The notes below the pieces were generated by a model. The model searched no databases and was not told the origin of the DNA. It saw nothing but the letters and a program-made list of their open reading frames with translations. A program made the position numbers and the translations under genes. Source: JAGQKC01 sp965223675 (GTDB lineage Bacteria; Nitrospirota; Nitrospiria; Nitrospirales; UBA8639). Taken from it: a stretch of 64,000 bases of DNA. Positions 44,996-53,085 of this stretch are shown in pieces. The stretch is from positions 3,720,001 to 3,784,000 of the forward strand of contig OZ245013.1 in NCBI GenBank assembly GCA_965223675.1. Direction: 5' to 3'. Position 1 is the stretch's first letter; each line of letters opens with the position of its first letter.

Positions 44996-45538
44996 TCACA
45001 CTACTTGTGTGAGAGGTTTGTTATCGCCATCATGACGAATAATTTCAAAGGTGTTGGGTGCCACCTTGCGAAAACGCCGATCTCGCTTTAAAGATGTCGC
45101 GACAGAAGTTACTGGAGTTTTTCCTCGAATATGCATGCCGCCTTCGATAAGGCGTTGACAGAGCTCTTTGGCATGCATAGAGCGACGGGCCTCCTTCAGA
45201 ATCATGTGAACAGCGTCTGGAACGCTCATCCCCACATATTTACTACGCCCTAAAAGAATCTCGCGCGATTGGTCCGTGACATCCGTGTCCTGCGAGGGCA
45301 ATGCTCCCGTTTCATCCGTAATGATCTGACTCGAGAGACTCGCCAACTTCGCTTTGTCCGCCTCGACACGATAGAGAGTTTTTGCCAACTCGATGTATTT
45401 CTCAATCGTCGCGATTTCTTCATTGAGCTGCTCCCGTTTTTTTCGTAAATCCTTAAGCTTTGCTTCGTAAACACTAATACGTTGTTCTAAGCCGACAATA
45501 ATATCTTTGAGTTCGTTCTTTTCCTTATTGCCCTCCAT
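44996..45538 (-). CDS. Coiled-coil HARE-HTH (winged-helix) DNA-binding protein
   Basis: A 180-residue protein with an N-terminal coiled coil (about 5-75; ELKDIIVGLEQRISVYEAKL) and a C-terminal HARE-HTH winged helix (about 103-170; SVPDAVHMILKEARRSMHAK, ELCQRLIEGGMHIRGKTPVT, SVATSLKRDRRFRKVAPNTF). HARE-HTH domains link chromatin, restriction and RNA-polymerase delta-type factors. A likely promoter lies at 45569-45597. It is probably co-transcribed with the small basic protein, suggesting a nucleoid or transcription role. Confidence 0.82.
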   Translation of the reverse strand: MEGNKEKNELKDIIVGLEQRISVYEAKLKDLRKKREQLNEEIATIEKYIELAKTLYRVEADKAKLASLSSQIITDETGALPSQDTDVTDQSREILLGRSKYVGMSVPDAVHMILKEARRSMHAKELCQRLIEGGMHIRGKTPVTSVATSLKRDRRFRKVAPNTFEIIRHDGDNKPLTQVV

Positions 45539-45568
45539 CTTGCTATTTTCTCCATGCTTTATGGCTGA

Positions 45569-45597
45569 CTTTTATCATTCATTTAAAGCAATGTCAA
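45569..45597 (-). promoter_or_regulatory. Sigma70-like promoter for the HARE-HTH gene
   Basis: On the minus strand TTGACA (45592-45597), a 17-bp spacer and TAAAAG (45569-45574) stand 30 bp before the start codon. The rest of the gap up to rlmN (45598-45989) is AT-rich and has no gene, apart from the possible antisense remnant noted separately. Confidence 0.5.
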
Positions 45598-45872
45598 CAA
45601 GAATTATTTCAAAGCATAATATGTGATTTTATTAACATGAATTTTTTGTAAACTAAAAAATGTTTTTTGTAGTAATTCTAAAATCTATCTAATAGATAAA
45701 GAAAATGCATGAAAGCCTAGTGGTTGTAGGAATAATCATCTATGGGTACTTCATTCTGTATATTTTTATGAGGTGTGAGTGAATACGAGAGCTTATACAC
45801 AAGCAATTTCTGGCATTAAGGTTAGGATTGCGTACAGGAAGAATACCAATTTCTACATGATATTTTATGATT

Positions 45873-46027
45873 TTAAAGGGTAGGGAGCTGGAATTGCGCT
45901 GCCAATTTGTCAGGTATACGACCGTCGTCTCTTGTTTAGAGTAAGAGCTGTCTTGTAGAGCCTTTACTACTGTGTTAGGGTCTTTACCTATGATGATATC
46001 AGAACCTTTAGAGATTTCGGTTTCTCG
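45873..46027 (-). pseudogene. Possible frameshifted C-terminal remnant of a UDP-GlcNAc 2-epimerase-like gene
   Basis: The minus strand reads RETEISKGSDIIIGKDPNTV then VKAL, collinear with the C-terminal epimerase pattern R-E-T-V-x-x-G-T-N-x-L-V-G-x-D-P-x-x-I. After one frameshift it reads DDGRIPDKLAAQ before TAA. It overlaps the 5' end of rlmN in antisense. Short, and it could be chance. Confidence 0.25.
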
Positions 46028-47057
46028 ACCCCCGATAAATTTGCTGGCGTTGGACAGCTTAGGCATGAGTGCTTTGGTTTCAACGCTCGGGTGGCCTTCC
46101 TATCGGGCCAAGCAAATACTTCGATGGCTATATCGAAGTCGGATCTCCGATATTGACCAGATGACCAATCTTTCTCTGTCCGATCGGTCTTTGCTCCAGG
46201 CAATGTCCTCAATCCAGAGAGCATCGAAGGTGACGACTCGTCGAGCTGAAGATGGGACAAGAAAAATTCTCTTGGAACTCGAAGATGGTCTTCAAGTTGA
46301 AAGTGTCTTGATACCTGAGGCCGATCGTCTAACCTTATGTGTATCAACCCAAGTCGGTTGTACGTTGGATTGTTCCTTTTGTTTGACTGGAACAATGGGG
46401 CTCAAGAGAAATTTGAAGGCTTACGAAATTGTGGAACAGGTGTTGACCGCCCAAGATCACGTGCCGGCAGATCATCGTCTAACTTCATTAGTGTTTATGG
46501 GGATGGGGGAGCCGCTAGCGAATATGGATGAAGTGTCTGAAGCCATCTTACGTTTAACTGATAATGATTGGGGCTTAGGGTTTTCTCCTCGCCGTATCAC
46601 GTTGTCGACTGCCGGTCTGGCTCCTCGACTGAAAGAAGTGGCGCCATTAGGGGTGAATCTCGCGATTTCCTTGAATGCTACGACTAATGTTCAACGTGAT
46701 GAGCTCATGCCCAGTATTAATAAGCTCCATCCTCTTTTAGAATTGTTAATAGCCTGTCGAGAGTACCCACTAAAAGTTGGGCGGCGCTTAACATTTGAAT
46801 ATGTACTTCTGGCCGGAGTGAATGATTCGACGGAAGACGCCAAACGTTTGCCAAAACTCTTGAATGGAATACGATGCAAGATCAATCTGATCCCCTTTAA
46901 TGAATTTCCTGGGAGCAAGTATCAGCGACCGAGCCAGCAAGCGATTGAAAATTTTCAGATGGTCCTGCGTCGAGCAGGCATGGATGTCTTTATTCGAAAG
47001 AGTCGAGGGCCTGATGTCTTGGGAGCGTGTGGTCAACTTGGCAATCTTCAATTCTAA
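45990..47057 (+). CDS. rlmN: 23S rRNA (adenine(2503)-C(2))-methyltransferase
   Basis: A dual-specificity radical-SAM methyltransferase for A2503 of 23S rRNA and A37 of some tRNAs. The radical-SAM cysteines are in GCTLDCSFC (C124, C128, C131 from ATG 45990), and the acceptor cysteine near the C-terminus is in VLGACGQL (about C347). ILRWLYRSRISDIDQMTNLS and the motif VFMGMGEPLANMDEV are diagnostic. I chose ATG 45990 with AGGG nine bases upstream. The conserved part starts about residue 15, so the first 13 residues are extra. The larE gene follows after 41 bp. Confidence 0.95.
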   Translation: MMISEPLEISVSRPPINLLALDSLGMSALVSTLGWPSYRAKQILRWLYRSRISDIDQMTNLSLSDRSLLQAMSSIQRASKVTTRRAEDGTRKILLELEDGLQVESVLIPEADRLTLCVSTQVGCTLDCSFCLTGTMGLKRNLKAYEIVEQVLTAQDHVPADHRLTSLVFMGMGEPLANMDEVSEAILRLTDNDWGLGFSPRRITLSTAGLAPRLKEVAPLGVNLAISLNATTNVQRDELMPSINKLHPLLELLIACREYPLKVGRRLTFEYVLLAGVNDSTEDAKRLPKLLNGIRCKINLIPFNEFPGSKYQRPSQQAIENFQMVLRRAGMDVFIRKSRGPDVLGACGQLGNLQF

Positions 47058-47098
47058 AGTTTCATGCGTACATAACATGGGATAGAGGAGTATACAGA

Positions 47099-47926
47099 AT
47101 GTCCAGTTTCGAGTCGGAGTTGCATGACAAGCATGTCGCGCTACAACAGTTGTTCAAGGACATGGGATCGGCCATGGTCGCCTTTTCCGGGGGTATTGAT
47201 AGTACCCTTGTTCTCAAAGTTGCCTACGATACGTTGGGAAATCACGCTAAAGCCATCACGGCGGTTTCACCCACGTTTCCAGCCATTGAACTAGAGGGTG
47301 TGCGTCAGCTGAGTTCAGAAATTGGCATTCCACTTCAAGTTGTTGAAACCGATCAGTTGCAGATCGATGCTTTTGTTCAGAATGACCAGATGCGTTGTTA
47401 TCATTGTAAGACTGATTTGTATCAACTGCTCGGGAAAATCAAAAGCACTGCTGGAGTGAATGTGATCGTAGATGGAACCAATGTCGATGATTTGCAGGAT
47501 GATCGGCCCGGAATCAAAGCCGCTCGGGTGCTTGGTGTGAGGAGTCCGCTCGTGGAAATTGGATTAGGGAAAACTGAGATTCGAATCTTGGCAAAAGCGT
47601 TAGGCCTTTCTAATTGGGACAAACCTGCAGCGGCGTGTCTCTCCTCTCGAATTCCACGAGGCGTTCCCATTACCCGAGAAGGGTTATCGCGTATTGAGCA
47701 AGCTGAGGCCATGTTGTTTCAAGAAGGGTTTAAACATGTGCGAGTGAGAGATCACGAAGAATTTGCTCGGATCGAAACTTCAGAGCTGGAAATTGAATTG
47801 TTTCAAGATGGAGAACGTCGTTCCCGAATTGTCGAGGAATTCAAACGTTTAGGCTTTCGATTTGTGACCTTAGATTTGGAGGGATATCGATCGGGGAGTA
47901 CGAACAGCGTGCAAAAGGCAAAGTGA
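47099..47926 (+). CDS. larE: ATP-dependent sacrificial sulfur transferase LarE family
   Basis: A 275-residue enzyme of the PP-loop superfamily (SGGIDST at 30-36). In the LarE family it adenylates pyridinium-3,5-biscarboxylate mononucleotide and gives up a cysteine sulfur to build the nickel-pincer cofactor. That cysteine corresponds to C180 in AACLSSRIPRG. An additional pair, RCYHC (C100, C103), is present; some LarE proteins use three cysteines to hold an iron-sulfur cluster and recycle sulfur. Start 47099 has GAGGAG eight bases upstream. No larB, larC or lactate racemase gene lies in the window. Confidence 0.9.
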   Translation: MSSFESELHDKHVALQQLFKDMGSAMVAFSGGIDSTLVLKVAYDTLGNHAKAITAVSPTFPAIELEGVRQLSSEIGIPLQVVETDQLQIDAFVQNDQMRCYHCKTDLYQLLGKIKSTAGVNVIVDGTNVDDLQDDRPGIKAARVLGVRSPLVEIGLGKTEIRILAKALGLSNWDKPAAACLSSRIPRGVPITREGLSRIEQAEAMLFQEGFKHVRVRDHEEFARIETSELEIELFQDGERRSRIVEEFKRLGFRFVTLDLEGYRSGSTNSVQKAK

Positions 47927-48006
47927 AAAAGTAAAAATCTAGTCTTTTCCAGTCTATCCCTTTCCCGCCACTCGGTTTTCAACGTACTTTTTGCATTTTG
48001 ACGTTT

Positions 48007-48531
48007 TCATGTTTTCTGAGCATGGCCATTCGTTTGTTGCTGGGCTACGGCTTCTAGCGCTTCTTGTGCAAACCGACGATGATCATCATCAGAAAGGCTT
48101 CTAGTTAATACTTTTTCTGCGACGAGAAGAGCGAGGTCTGCCGTCTCATTTCGAATGTCTTGCAAGGCTTTCCGTCGTTCTCGATCGATTTCTTGCGACG
48201 CTTCTGTCTTGAGACGATCTGTTTCAGCACGGATTCGTTGCTGGTTGTCGTCGAGAAGACGTTGAGCTTTATCTCGTGCTTCATTCATGATGCCTTCAGC
48301 TTCTTTGGCGGCATCCTGGAGCTTTGCCTCGTAGGTCTTCAGGCGTTGCTCAGACTCGGTTCGGTTTTTTTCAGCCTGCTCAATACTCTCACGAATTTTT
48401 CTTTCGCGTGTTTCCAGTGTTTCTAAAATTGGCGGGAAGGCAAACTTGTACAAAACCCAGAGGAGAATCCCAAAGGAGATCACCTCCCAGAAAATGAGCG
48501 ACGAGAAAAAGTGGCTGTCAAATTGTGGCAT
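48007..48531 (-). CDS. atpF: ATP synthase F0 subunit b
   Basis: Peripheral-stalk subunit: one N-terminal membrane helix (about 10-30, LIFWEVISFGILLWVLYKFA), then a long charged coiled coil (about 40-150, ETRERKIRESIEQAEKNRTE). ATG 48531 is chosen because AAAGGT precedes it and the mature family starts here; an in-frame extension of 31 residues upstream overlaps atpE and is unlikely. It is the last gene of atpI-atpB-atpE-atpF. The F1 genes do not follow; larE lies convergently beyond. Confidence 0.93.
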   Translation of the reverse strand: MPQFDSHFFSSLIFWEVISFGILLWVLYKFAFPPILETLETRERKIRESIEQAEKNRTESEQRLKTYEAKLQDAAKEAEGIMNEARDKAQRLLDDNQQRIRAETDRLKTEASQEIDRERRKALQDIRNETADLALLVAEKVLTRSLSDDDHRRFAQEALEAVAQQQTNGHAQKT

Positions 48532-48545
48532 AGTCGAGACCTTTG

Positions 48546-48773
48546 TTATCCCTTGCCCATAATAATAAACGCAATGACTAAGCCGTACAACGCGATCGCT
48601 TCGACCAAGGCGAACCCGATCCACATGTACTTTCCGACTCGGCCTTCAGCCTCAGGTTGACGTGCGACGGCTTCAATCATCTTTCCAAAAATATACCCAA
48701 TACCGACGCCAGCCCCAGCAAACCCAGCGGCCGCAAGCCCCATTCCTAATAAAGCTGCTCCTGCAACATCCAT
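48546..48773 (-). CDS. atpE: ATP synthase F0 subunit c
   Basis: A 75-residue proteolipid with two membrane helices joined by the polar loop ARQPEAEGR. The ion-binding glutamate sits in the second helix (FALVEAIALYGL). Residues used for sodium (Gln in helix 1, Ser/Thr after the Glu) are Ile and Ala here, so proton coupling is expected. GGAGG lies about eleven bases before ATG. Confidence 0.95.
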   Translation of the reverse strand: MDVAGAALLGMGLAAAGFAGAGVGIGYIFGKMIEAVARQPEAEGRVGKYMWIGFALVEAIALYGLVIAFIIMGKG

Positions 48774-48830
48774 TGTAGTGATATCCTCCCGTGTAGTAGG
48801 GGGTTAATGTGAACTCGACGCGTTTCCCAG

Positions 48831-49556
48831 TTAATGAAGATGCATCGCATCCCCAATGTAGACACACGTCAATACCGTAAAAATATATGCCTGGATAAAG
48901 GCAATCCCAAATTCTAGACCATACAAAGCGATCGTAAAGGAAAAAGGAAGCCATCCGATCAGGAAGCCTCCAGCGATGGTTAAGCCAAACAGCACACCCA
49001 AGATAACATGCCCAGCCGTCATATTGGCAAACAGGCGAACCGCAAGTGAAATAGGTCTGGCTAATTGACTGATAATTTCAATAGGAATCATTAGGGGTAA
49101 CAGCCACCCTGGAGTCCCGGGAGGGACAAGTATCCCAAGGAATTTTCCTCCATGAATTGAAAATCCAATGGCTAGGCTTAACAGGTACACGCCGACAGCA
49201 AAAACGGCTGTCACGACTAATTGACTGGTGACGGTATAGGAACCAGGTATTAACCCAAGTAGATTGCAAAAGAGAATAAACAGGAACAGGGTACTGATGA
49301 GCGGGAAGTATCGCATTCCATCCTGGCCCATTGTGTCATGAATGATTCCCCTTATGAAGTCTACTAACATCTCGGCCAGACTTTGAAGTTTTCCTGGAAT
49401 CAAGGACCGACTGGAACCGGCACGCACTAAAAATACAATAATGAGGCCGACAACGACCCACATCACAAGGGTGGCCTTGTTGAGGGAAATGTCGAGTCCA
49501 AAAAGGGAAAGCGGAAGTATGGGGTGTAATTCGAACGCGTGTAAAGGGTCTTGCAA
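48831..49556 (-). CDS. atpB: ATP synthase F0 subunit a
   Basis: A 241-residue membrane protein forming the proton half-channels. Family signatures: FCNLLGLIPGSYTVTSQL, PIEIISQLARPISLAVRLFA (essential Arg) with NMTAGH, and the C-terminal GLEFGIAFIQAYIFTVLTCV. Located between atpI and atpE in one operon. Confidence 0.95.
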   Translation of the reverse strand: MQDPLHAFELHPILPLSLFGLDISLNKATLVMWVVVGLIIVFLVRAGSSRSLIPGKLQSLAEMLVDFIRGIIHDTMGQDGMRYFPLISTLFLFILFCNLLGLIPGSYTVTSQLVVTAVFAVGVYLLSLAIGFSIHGGKFLGILVPPGTPGWLLPLMIPIEIISQLARPISLAVRLFANMTAGHVILGVLFGLTIAGGFLIGWLPFSFTIALYGLEFGIAFIQAYIFTVLTCVYIGDAMHLH

Positions 49557-49578
49557 GGACTATCCTATAGTTTAAAAA

Positions 49579-49803
49579 TTACGAATTCGAATTCCAACGC
49601 TGCGCAGTCCGATACGCGTTTCGTATACCAGCCACAAGGCCTAGTATCATACCGATCACCAGAGCCCATGGTGTTGACGTTAACACATATGTGTCAATGA
49701 GCCAACCAAGCGCCCCACCGACAATGAGAGAGGCCAGCAGATCAGTACTTACTCTGATCGCCTGCCCCAGCCCAGCAAACATTGGGTTCTGAGAAGGTGC
49801 CAT
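49579..49803 (-). CDS. AtpZ/AtpI-family ATP synthase assembly protein
   Basis: A 74-residue protein with two membrane helices (about 19-36 and 45-62) and the family GALGWLIDTYVLTSTPWALV / GMILGLVAGIRNAYRTAQ pattern. AtpI-like proteins assist c-ring assembly or magnesium supply. First gene of the F0 operon, 22 bp before atpB. No Shine-Dalgarno is visible; a strong hairpin stands immediately upstream of its ATG. Confidence 0.88.
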   Translation of the reverse strand: MAPSQNPMFAGLGQAIRVSTDLLASLIVGGALGWLIDTYVLTSTPWALVIGMILGLVAGIRNAYRTAQRWNSNS

Positions 49804-49810
49804 TCAATTG

Positions 49811-49832
49811 CACCGGCTTGCAGAAGCCGGTG
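49811..49832 (-). promoter_or_regulatory. Hairpin directly before the F0 operon start codon
   Basis: CACCGGCTT-GCAG-AAGCCGGTG is a perfect 9-bp stem with a 4-base loop, ending seven bases before the ATG of atpI and occupying the place of a ribosome-binding site. There is no T run on either side, so it is not a standard terminator. Confidence 0.6.
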
Positions 49833-49928
49833 GAAGGGCCCGAATTCAAACAAAAAATCTGTAGACTTGTCAAGCCAGAGAGGATTAAGCTCTCATTGAG
49901 TTCATCGACTGGTATTTAACAAGAAGCT

Positions 49929-50555
49929 ATGATACGAATAAGCACTATGTCTATATTCACGAAACTGCGTAGACTGGCCTTTTGCATGAGTGGTCTTTTG
50001 GCTTTGTGCTTGCCTGCGATGGCGGCAGAAAACGTCGATGATCTTCCCATTCTCACAGGAGGAGTCGTCCCGATCATTTCCTTCAAAGAACATGACCCAT
50101 TTGCGAGCGATAAACTCTCTTCGATTAGTCATGTGGAGTATGTCATTCGAGTAAAAAATCAAACTGGAGACTCAGTCGTTGGAGACTCTCTTGTGCTGGT
50201 CGTCGATAAAATCATTGAAATAAGCGGAGAGGATATTTCCGATCGTGTGGTCGTCACAGGGGAAGATGGTCATACCTCAGATGGAAAACCGTATTTCCAA
50301 ATACCAGTTAATAACAAGAAAGACCTCGGTCCCTTCGCGGAAAGCGAGTCGGTGACCTTAATGCTTGATAATCCTAACTATCTGCGATTTTTCCCTCCCA
50401 AATTACAAGTTCGAGGATTGCGTCGAGAATCTTCCGAGTCTGTGCAAGGGATTCTCGATACGTTAGTGAACAAGGGAATACTGACTCCTGATGAGGCGAC
50501 TCGAGCGCGCGAGGCTTCCAAAAGTTCCGAGGCTTCCTCTGCTTCCGAACAATGA
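49929..50555 (+). CDS. Exported hypothetical protein upstream of pabB
   Basis: A 208-residue protein with a signal peptide (about 10-33, ending AMAA) and a beta-rich mature part (VEYVIRVKNQTGDSVVGDSL, VLVVDKIIEISGEDISDRVV) plus a C-terminal helix and Ser-rich tail (GILTPDEATRAREASKSS). I do not recognise the family. The stop overlaps the pabB start by four bases, so they are co-transcribed although a metabolic link is not apparent. ATG 49929 or 49947 may be used. Confidence 0.78.
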   Translation: MIRISTMSIFTKLRRLAFCMSGLLALCLPAMAAENVDDLPILTGGVVPIISFKEHDPFASDKLSSISHVEYVIRVKNQTGDSVVGDSLVLVVDKIIEISGEDISDRVVVTGEDGHTSDGKPYFQIPVNNKKDLGPFAESESVTLMLDNPNYLRFFPPKLQVRGLRRESSESVQGILDTLVNKGILTPDEATRAREASKSSEASSASEQ

Positions 50556-52066
50556 GCCATGGGCGACAAGTGTCCTCTAGTACCTGGTCCACCCATCGAT
50601 TCCTTCATGCCACATTTCCCGAACCCTTAAGCCTGTCATTTCCCTTCACAACTGAGAATCTTTTTGAGGTATACGTTCGGCTGACCGGAAATTCACGTCC
50701 GTCCTTTCTGTTGGAAAGCGGTGGAACCACTCCTTCATTAGCCCGCTATTCCTACATTGGCTGTGCCCCATATCAAACGTTCTCTGCGAAAGGTCGTTCC
50801 TATGAGCTCTTGAGTGGCCCGGAACATATTCGAGGGAATGGCGACCCCTTTTCGATCATTGAAAAGTTATTTGTATCGTCCACGTATGAACGAGTGCCCA
50901 ATCTTCCTCCGTTTGTGGGTGGCGCTGTGGGATTTATGAGTTATGACTTGGTTCGTCAATTTGAACAACTGCCCGAACAGGCGGTGGACGATCTACAATT
51001 ACCTGACATGTTTTTCATGTTTGTCGAACTTTTTGCAGCTATAGATCATGTCGACCAAACTCTTCATCTTATATTTTCCCCCGATCCTAACCGATGGATG
51101 AATGAGTCCAGAGAGCAACTTGTCCGTGAAGGGAAAGCGCGGCTTCTTGAATGGCAGGCAAGACTCATGACATCTTGTAAGGACGCTGATCTGGACATCA
51201 AAATGCCACCTGATTCTGTGCCTCACATTCTGAGCCAGCAATCTCGACATGATTATGTCAACCGCGTGAAAGCCTGTCAGGCCTTGATTGCTGCAGGGGA
51301 TATCTACCAGGCGAATCTTTCCCACCGATTTAGCATAGAAATGCCTAAAAATTTTGCTTTAGAGCATTATGTCCAAAGTGCATTTTGGTATCGGCAAATT
51401 CGTCAAGTCAATCCATCGCCGTTTTCTGCATTGTTACAATTAGATGACTATGCCATAGTTTCTAACTCGCCAGAGCGGCTGGTTCAGTTGGAAGGAAGCC
51501 GTGCTGAAATTCGACCTATTGCCGGAACGCGTCCACGTGGTGCGACCGTCAGTGAAGATCGACAGCTGATCGAAGAATTACTGACAAGTCCTAAGGAACG
51601 GGCTGAACATTTGATGCTCGTCGATCTTGCGCGCAATGATCTGGGGCGGGTCTGTCGGTATGGAACGATTTCTGCTGAGCAGTTGATGATCGTGGAACGG
51701 TATTCACATGTCTCTCATCTCGTTTCAAATATATCTGGCCTCATACGGGAGGGGATAACGGCTTTTGATGTGCTTCGAGCATCATTTCCTGGAGGGACAA
51801 TCACCGGGGTACCCAAGGTTCATTGTATGGAGATTATTGAACAGCTAGAACCCGTTCGCCGTGGAGTGTATACCGGCTCTCTTGGATATCTCAGTTGGAC
51901 CGGTGACATGGATATGAACATCCTCATTCGAACGCTTCTTCTTACCCCGGAACGAGGCTATCTGCAAGTTGGTGCAGGGATTGTGGCAGATTCCAACCCT
52001 GGTCAAGAGTATGAAGAGACCGTTTATAAAGCCCAAGGTTTTTTCCAAGCCTTGCTTAAGGGATAG
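50552..52066 (+). CDS. pabB: Chorismate-binding enzyme, aminodeoxychorismate synthase component I
   Basis: A 504-residue enzyme of the TrpE/PabB family that aminates chorismate for p-aminobenzoate (folate) or anthranilate synthesis. N-terminal domain about 20-200; chorismate domain about 225-500 with IAAGDIYQANLSHRF, PIAGTRPRG (322-330), ERAEHLMLVDLARNDLGRVC and PGGTITGVPKVHCMEIIEQL. The residue that is the catalytic Lys in E. coli PabB is Ala (A324), as in TrpE. I prefer PabB because a class IV aminotransferase of PabC type follows after one base and folK is also in the window, but anthranilate synthase cannot be excluded. The glutaminase subunit is elsewhere. Confidence 0.85.
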   Translation: MSHGRQVSSSTWSTHRFLHATFPEPLSLSFPFTTENLFEVYVRLTGNSRPSFLLESGGTTPSLARYSYIGCAPYQTFSAKGRSYELLSGPEHIRGNGDPFSIIEKLFVSSTYERVPNLPPFVGGAVGFMSYDLVRQFEQLPEQAVDDLQLPDMFFMFVELFAAIDHVDQTLHLIFSPDPNRWMNESREQLVREGKARLLEWQARLMTSCKDADLDIKMPPDSVPHILSQQSRHDYVNRVKACQALIAAGDIYQANLSHRFSIEMPKNFALEHYVQSAFWYRQIRQVNPSPFSALLQLDDYAIVSNSPERLVQLEGSRAEIRPIAGTRPRGATVSEDRQLIEELLTSPKERAEHLMLVDLARNDLGRVCRYGTISAEQLMIVERYSHVSHLVSNISGLIREGITAFDVLRASFPGGTITGVPKVHCMEIIEQLEPVRRGVYTGSLGYLSWTGDMDMNILIRTLLLTPERGYLQVGAGIVADSNPGQEYEETVYKAQGFFQALLKG

Positions 52067-52067
52067 A

Positions 52068-52979
52068 ATGTCCATACACAGTAAGAACGATAACGGACAA
52101 AATGTTGAAAAAACGGAGTGGATCTACCTGAATGATCGGTTTGTTACTCGTGAGCACGCGAGGATCTCGGTGTTTGATCACGGGTTTCTCTATGGGGATG
52201 GTGTATTCGAGACCCTTCGTGCTTACGAAGGGAGATTGTTTCAGGTCACGAAACACATCAAACGTTTGCGTGGCTCATGTGAGCGTATTGGACTGACATT
52301 GCCGATGTCAGAAGCCCAATGGCCAAAACTCCTTGCAGAAACTTTGCGTCGCAATCAGTTATCAGATGCGTCGCTTCGTATTACGATTTCCAGAGGAGAA
52401 GGAGAGATTGGTTTAGATCCCGCATTGTGTCCTCGCCCAACGATTGTGATTTTGGCTAGATCATACAAGCCGTATTCTTCAGAAATTCGAGAGAATGGGG
52501 TGTCTCTGGCACTCGTGAACGTTCTGCGGAATCCAATTTCAGCTCAATCTCCGGAAATCAAGTCACTGAGTTTTCTCAATAATATTCTTGCCAAGCATGA
52601 AGCCACTCGTGCGCAGTGTTTTGATGCTCTTATGTTAAATGTGGATGGGTTTCTGACAGAATGTACCACGAGCAATGTCTTCTTTGTTGGTAACGGTCAA
52701 CTCTATACGCCAGCAGTGGAGTGCGGTATTCTTCGTGGAGTGACGCGAGATGTTGTTATCACGCTTGCAGAGGAAGAAGGTTTGTCAGTTGTGGAAGGTT
52801 CTTATACTCTGGAGCAGTTATTGGGGGTGGAAGAATGCTTCATTACCAATACGAGTATGGAAGTGATGCCTGTTCGTCAGGTAGGGAGCCGGGTCATTGG
52901 CCACCTTTGCCCGGGAAGAGTCACGAAACGCCTAAGCCAACTGTTTCGTGAGAATGTTAGCCGATTTTTAGATGGCTAA
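52068..52979 (+). CDS. pabC: Class IV PLP enzyme, probable aminodeoxychorismate lyase
   Basis: A 303-residue fold-type IV aminotransferase/lyase. VFDHGFLYGDGVFETLRAYE is the family start; the PLP lysine is K165 in PEIKSLSFLNNILAKHEA; TECTTSNVFFV and GILRGVTRDVVI close the site. The family includes PabC, branched-chain and D-amino acid transaminases, and the SLSFLNNILA stretch alone fits the latter two as well. The one-base gap after pabB decides for PabC. ATG 52068 is the natural start; readings beginning within pabB are longer than the family. Confidence 0.82.
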   Translation: MSIHSKNDNGQNVEKTEWIYLNDRFVTREHARISVFDHGFLYGDGVFETLRAYEGRLFQVTKHIKRLRGSCERIGLTLPMSEAQWPKLLAETLRRNQLSDASLRITISRGEGEIGLDPALCPRPTIVILARSYKPYSSEIRENGVSLALVNVLRNPISAQSPEIKSLSFLNNILAKHEATRAQCFDALMLNVDGFLTECTTSNVFFVGNGQLYTPAVECGILRGVTRDVVITLAEEEGLSVVEGSYTLEQLLGVEECFITNTSMEVMPVRQVGSRVIGHLCPGRVTKRLSQLFRENVSRFLDG

Positions 52980-53085
52980 GGTCACTCCTCATCAATTTCA
53001 TAAATCCGACCTGCACATATCGAACTACGAAACAAATCCTAACTTCGGATGTTCTCTATTCTTCTGTCATCAACCGAAAGATCGA

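Noticed and set aside
45740..46066. A 108-residue minus-strand gene overlapping rlmN
   Set aside because: Half of it is antisense to the conserved rlmN start and no ribosome-binding site is present. Only the short epimerase-like part is kept, as a weak remnant.
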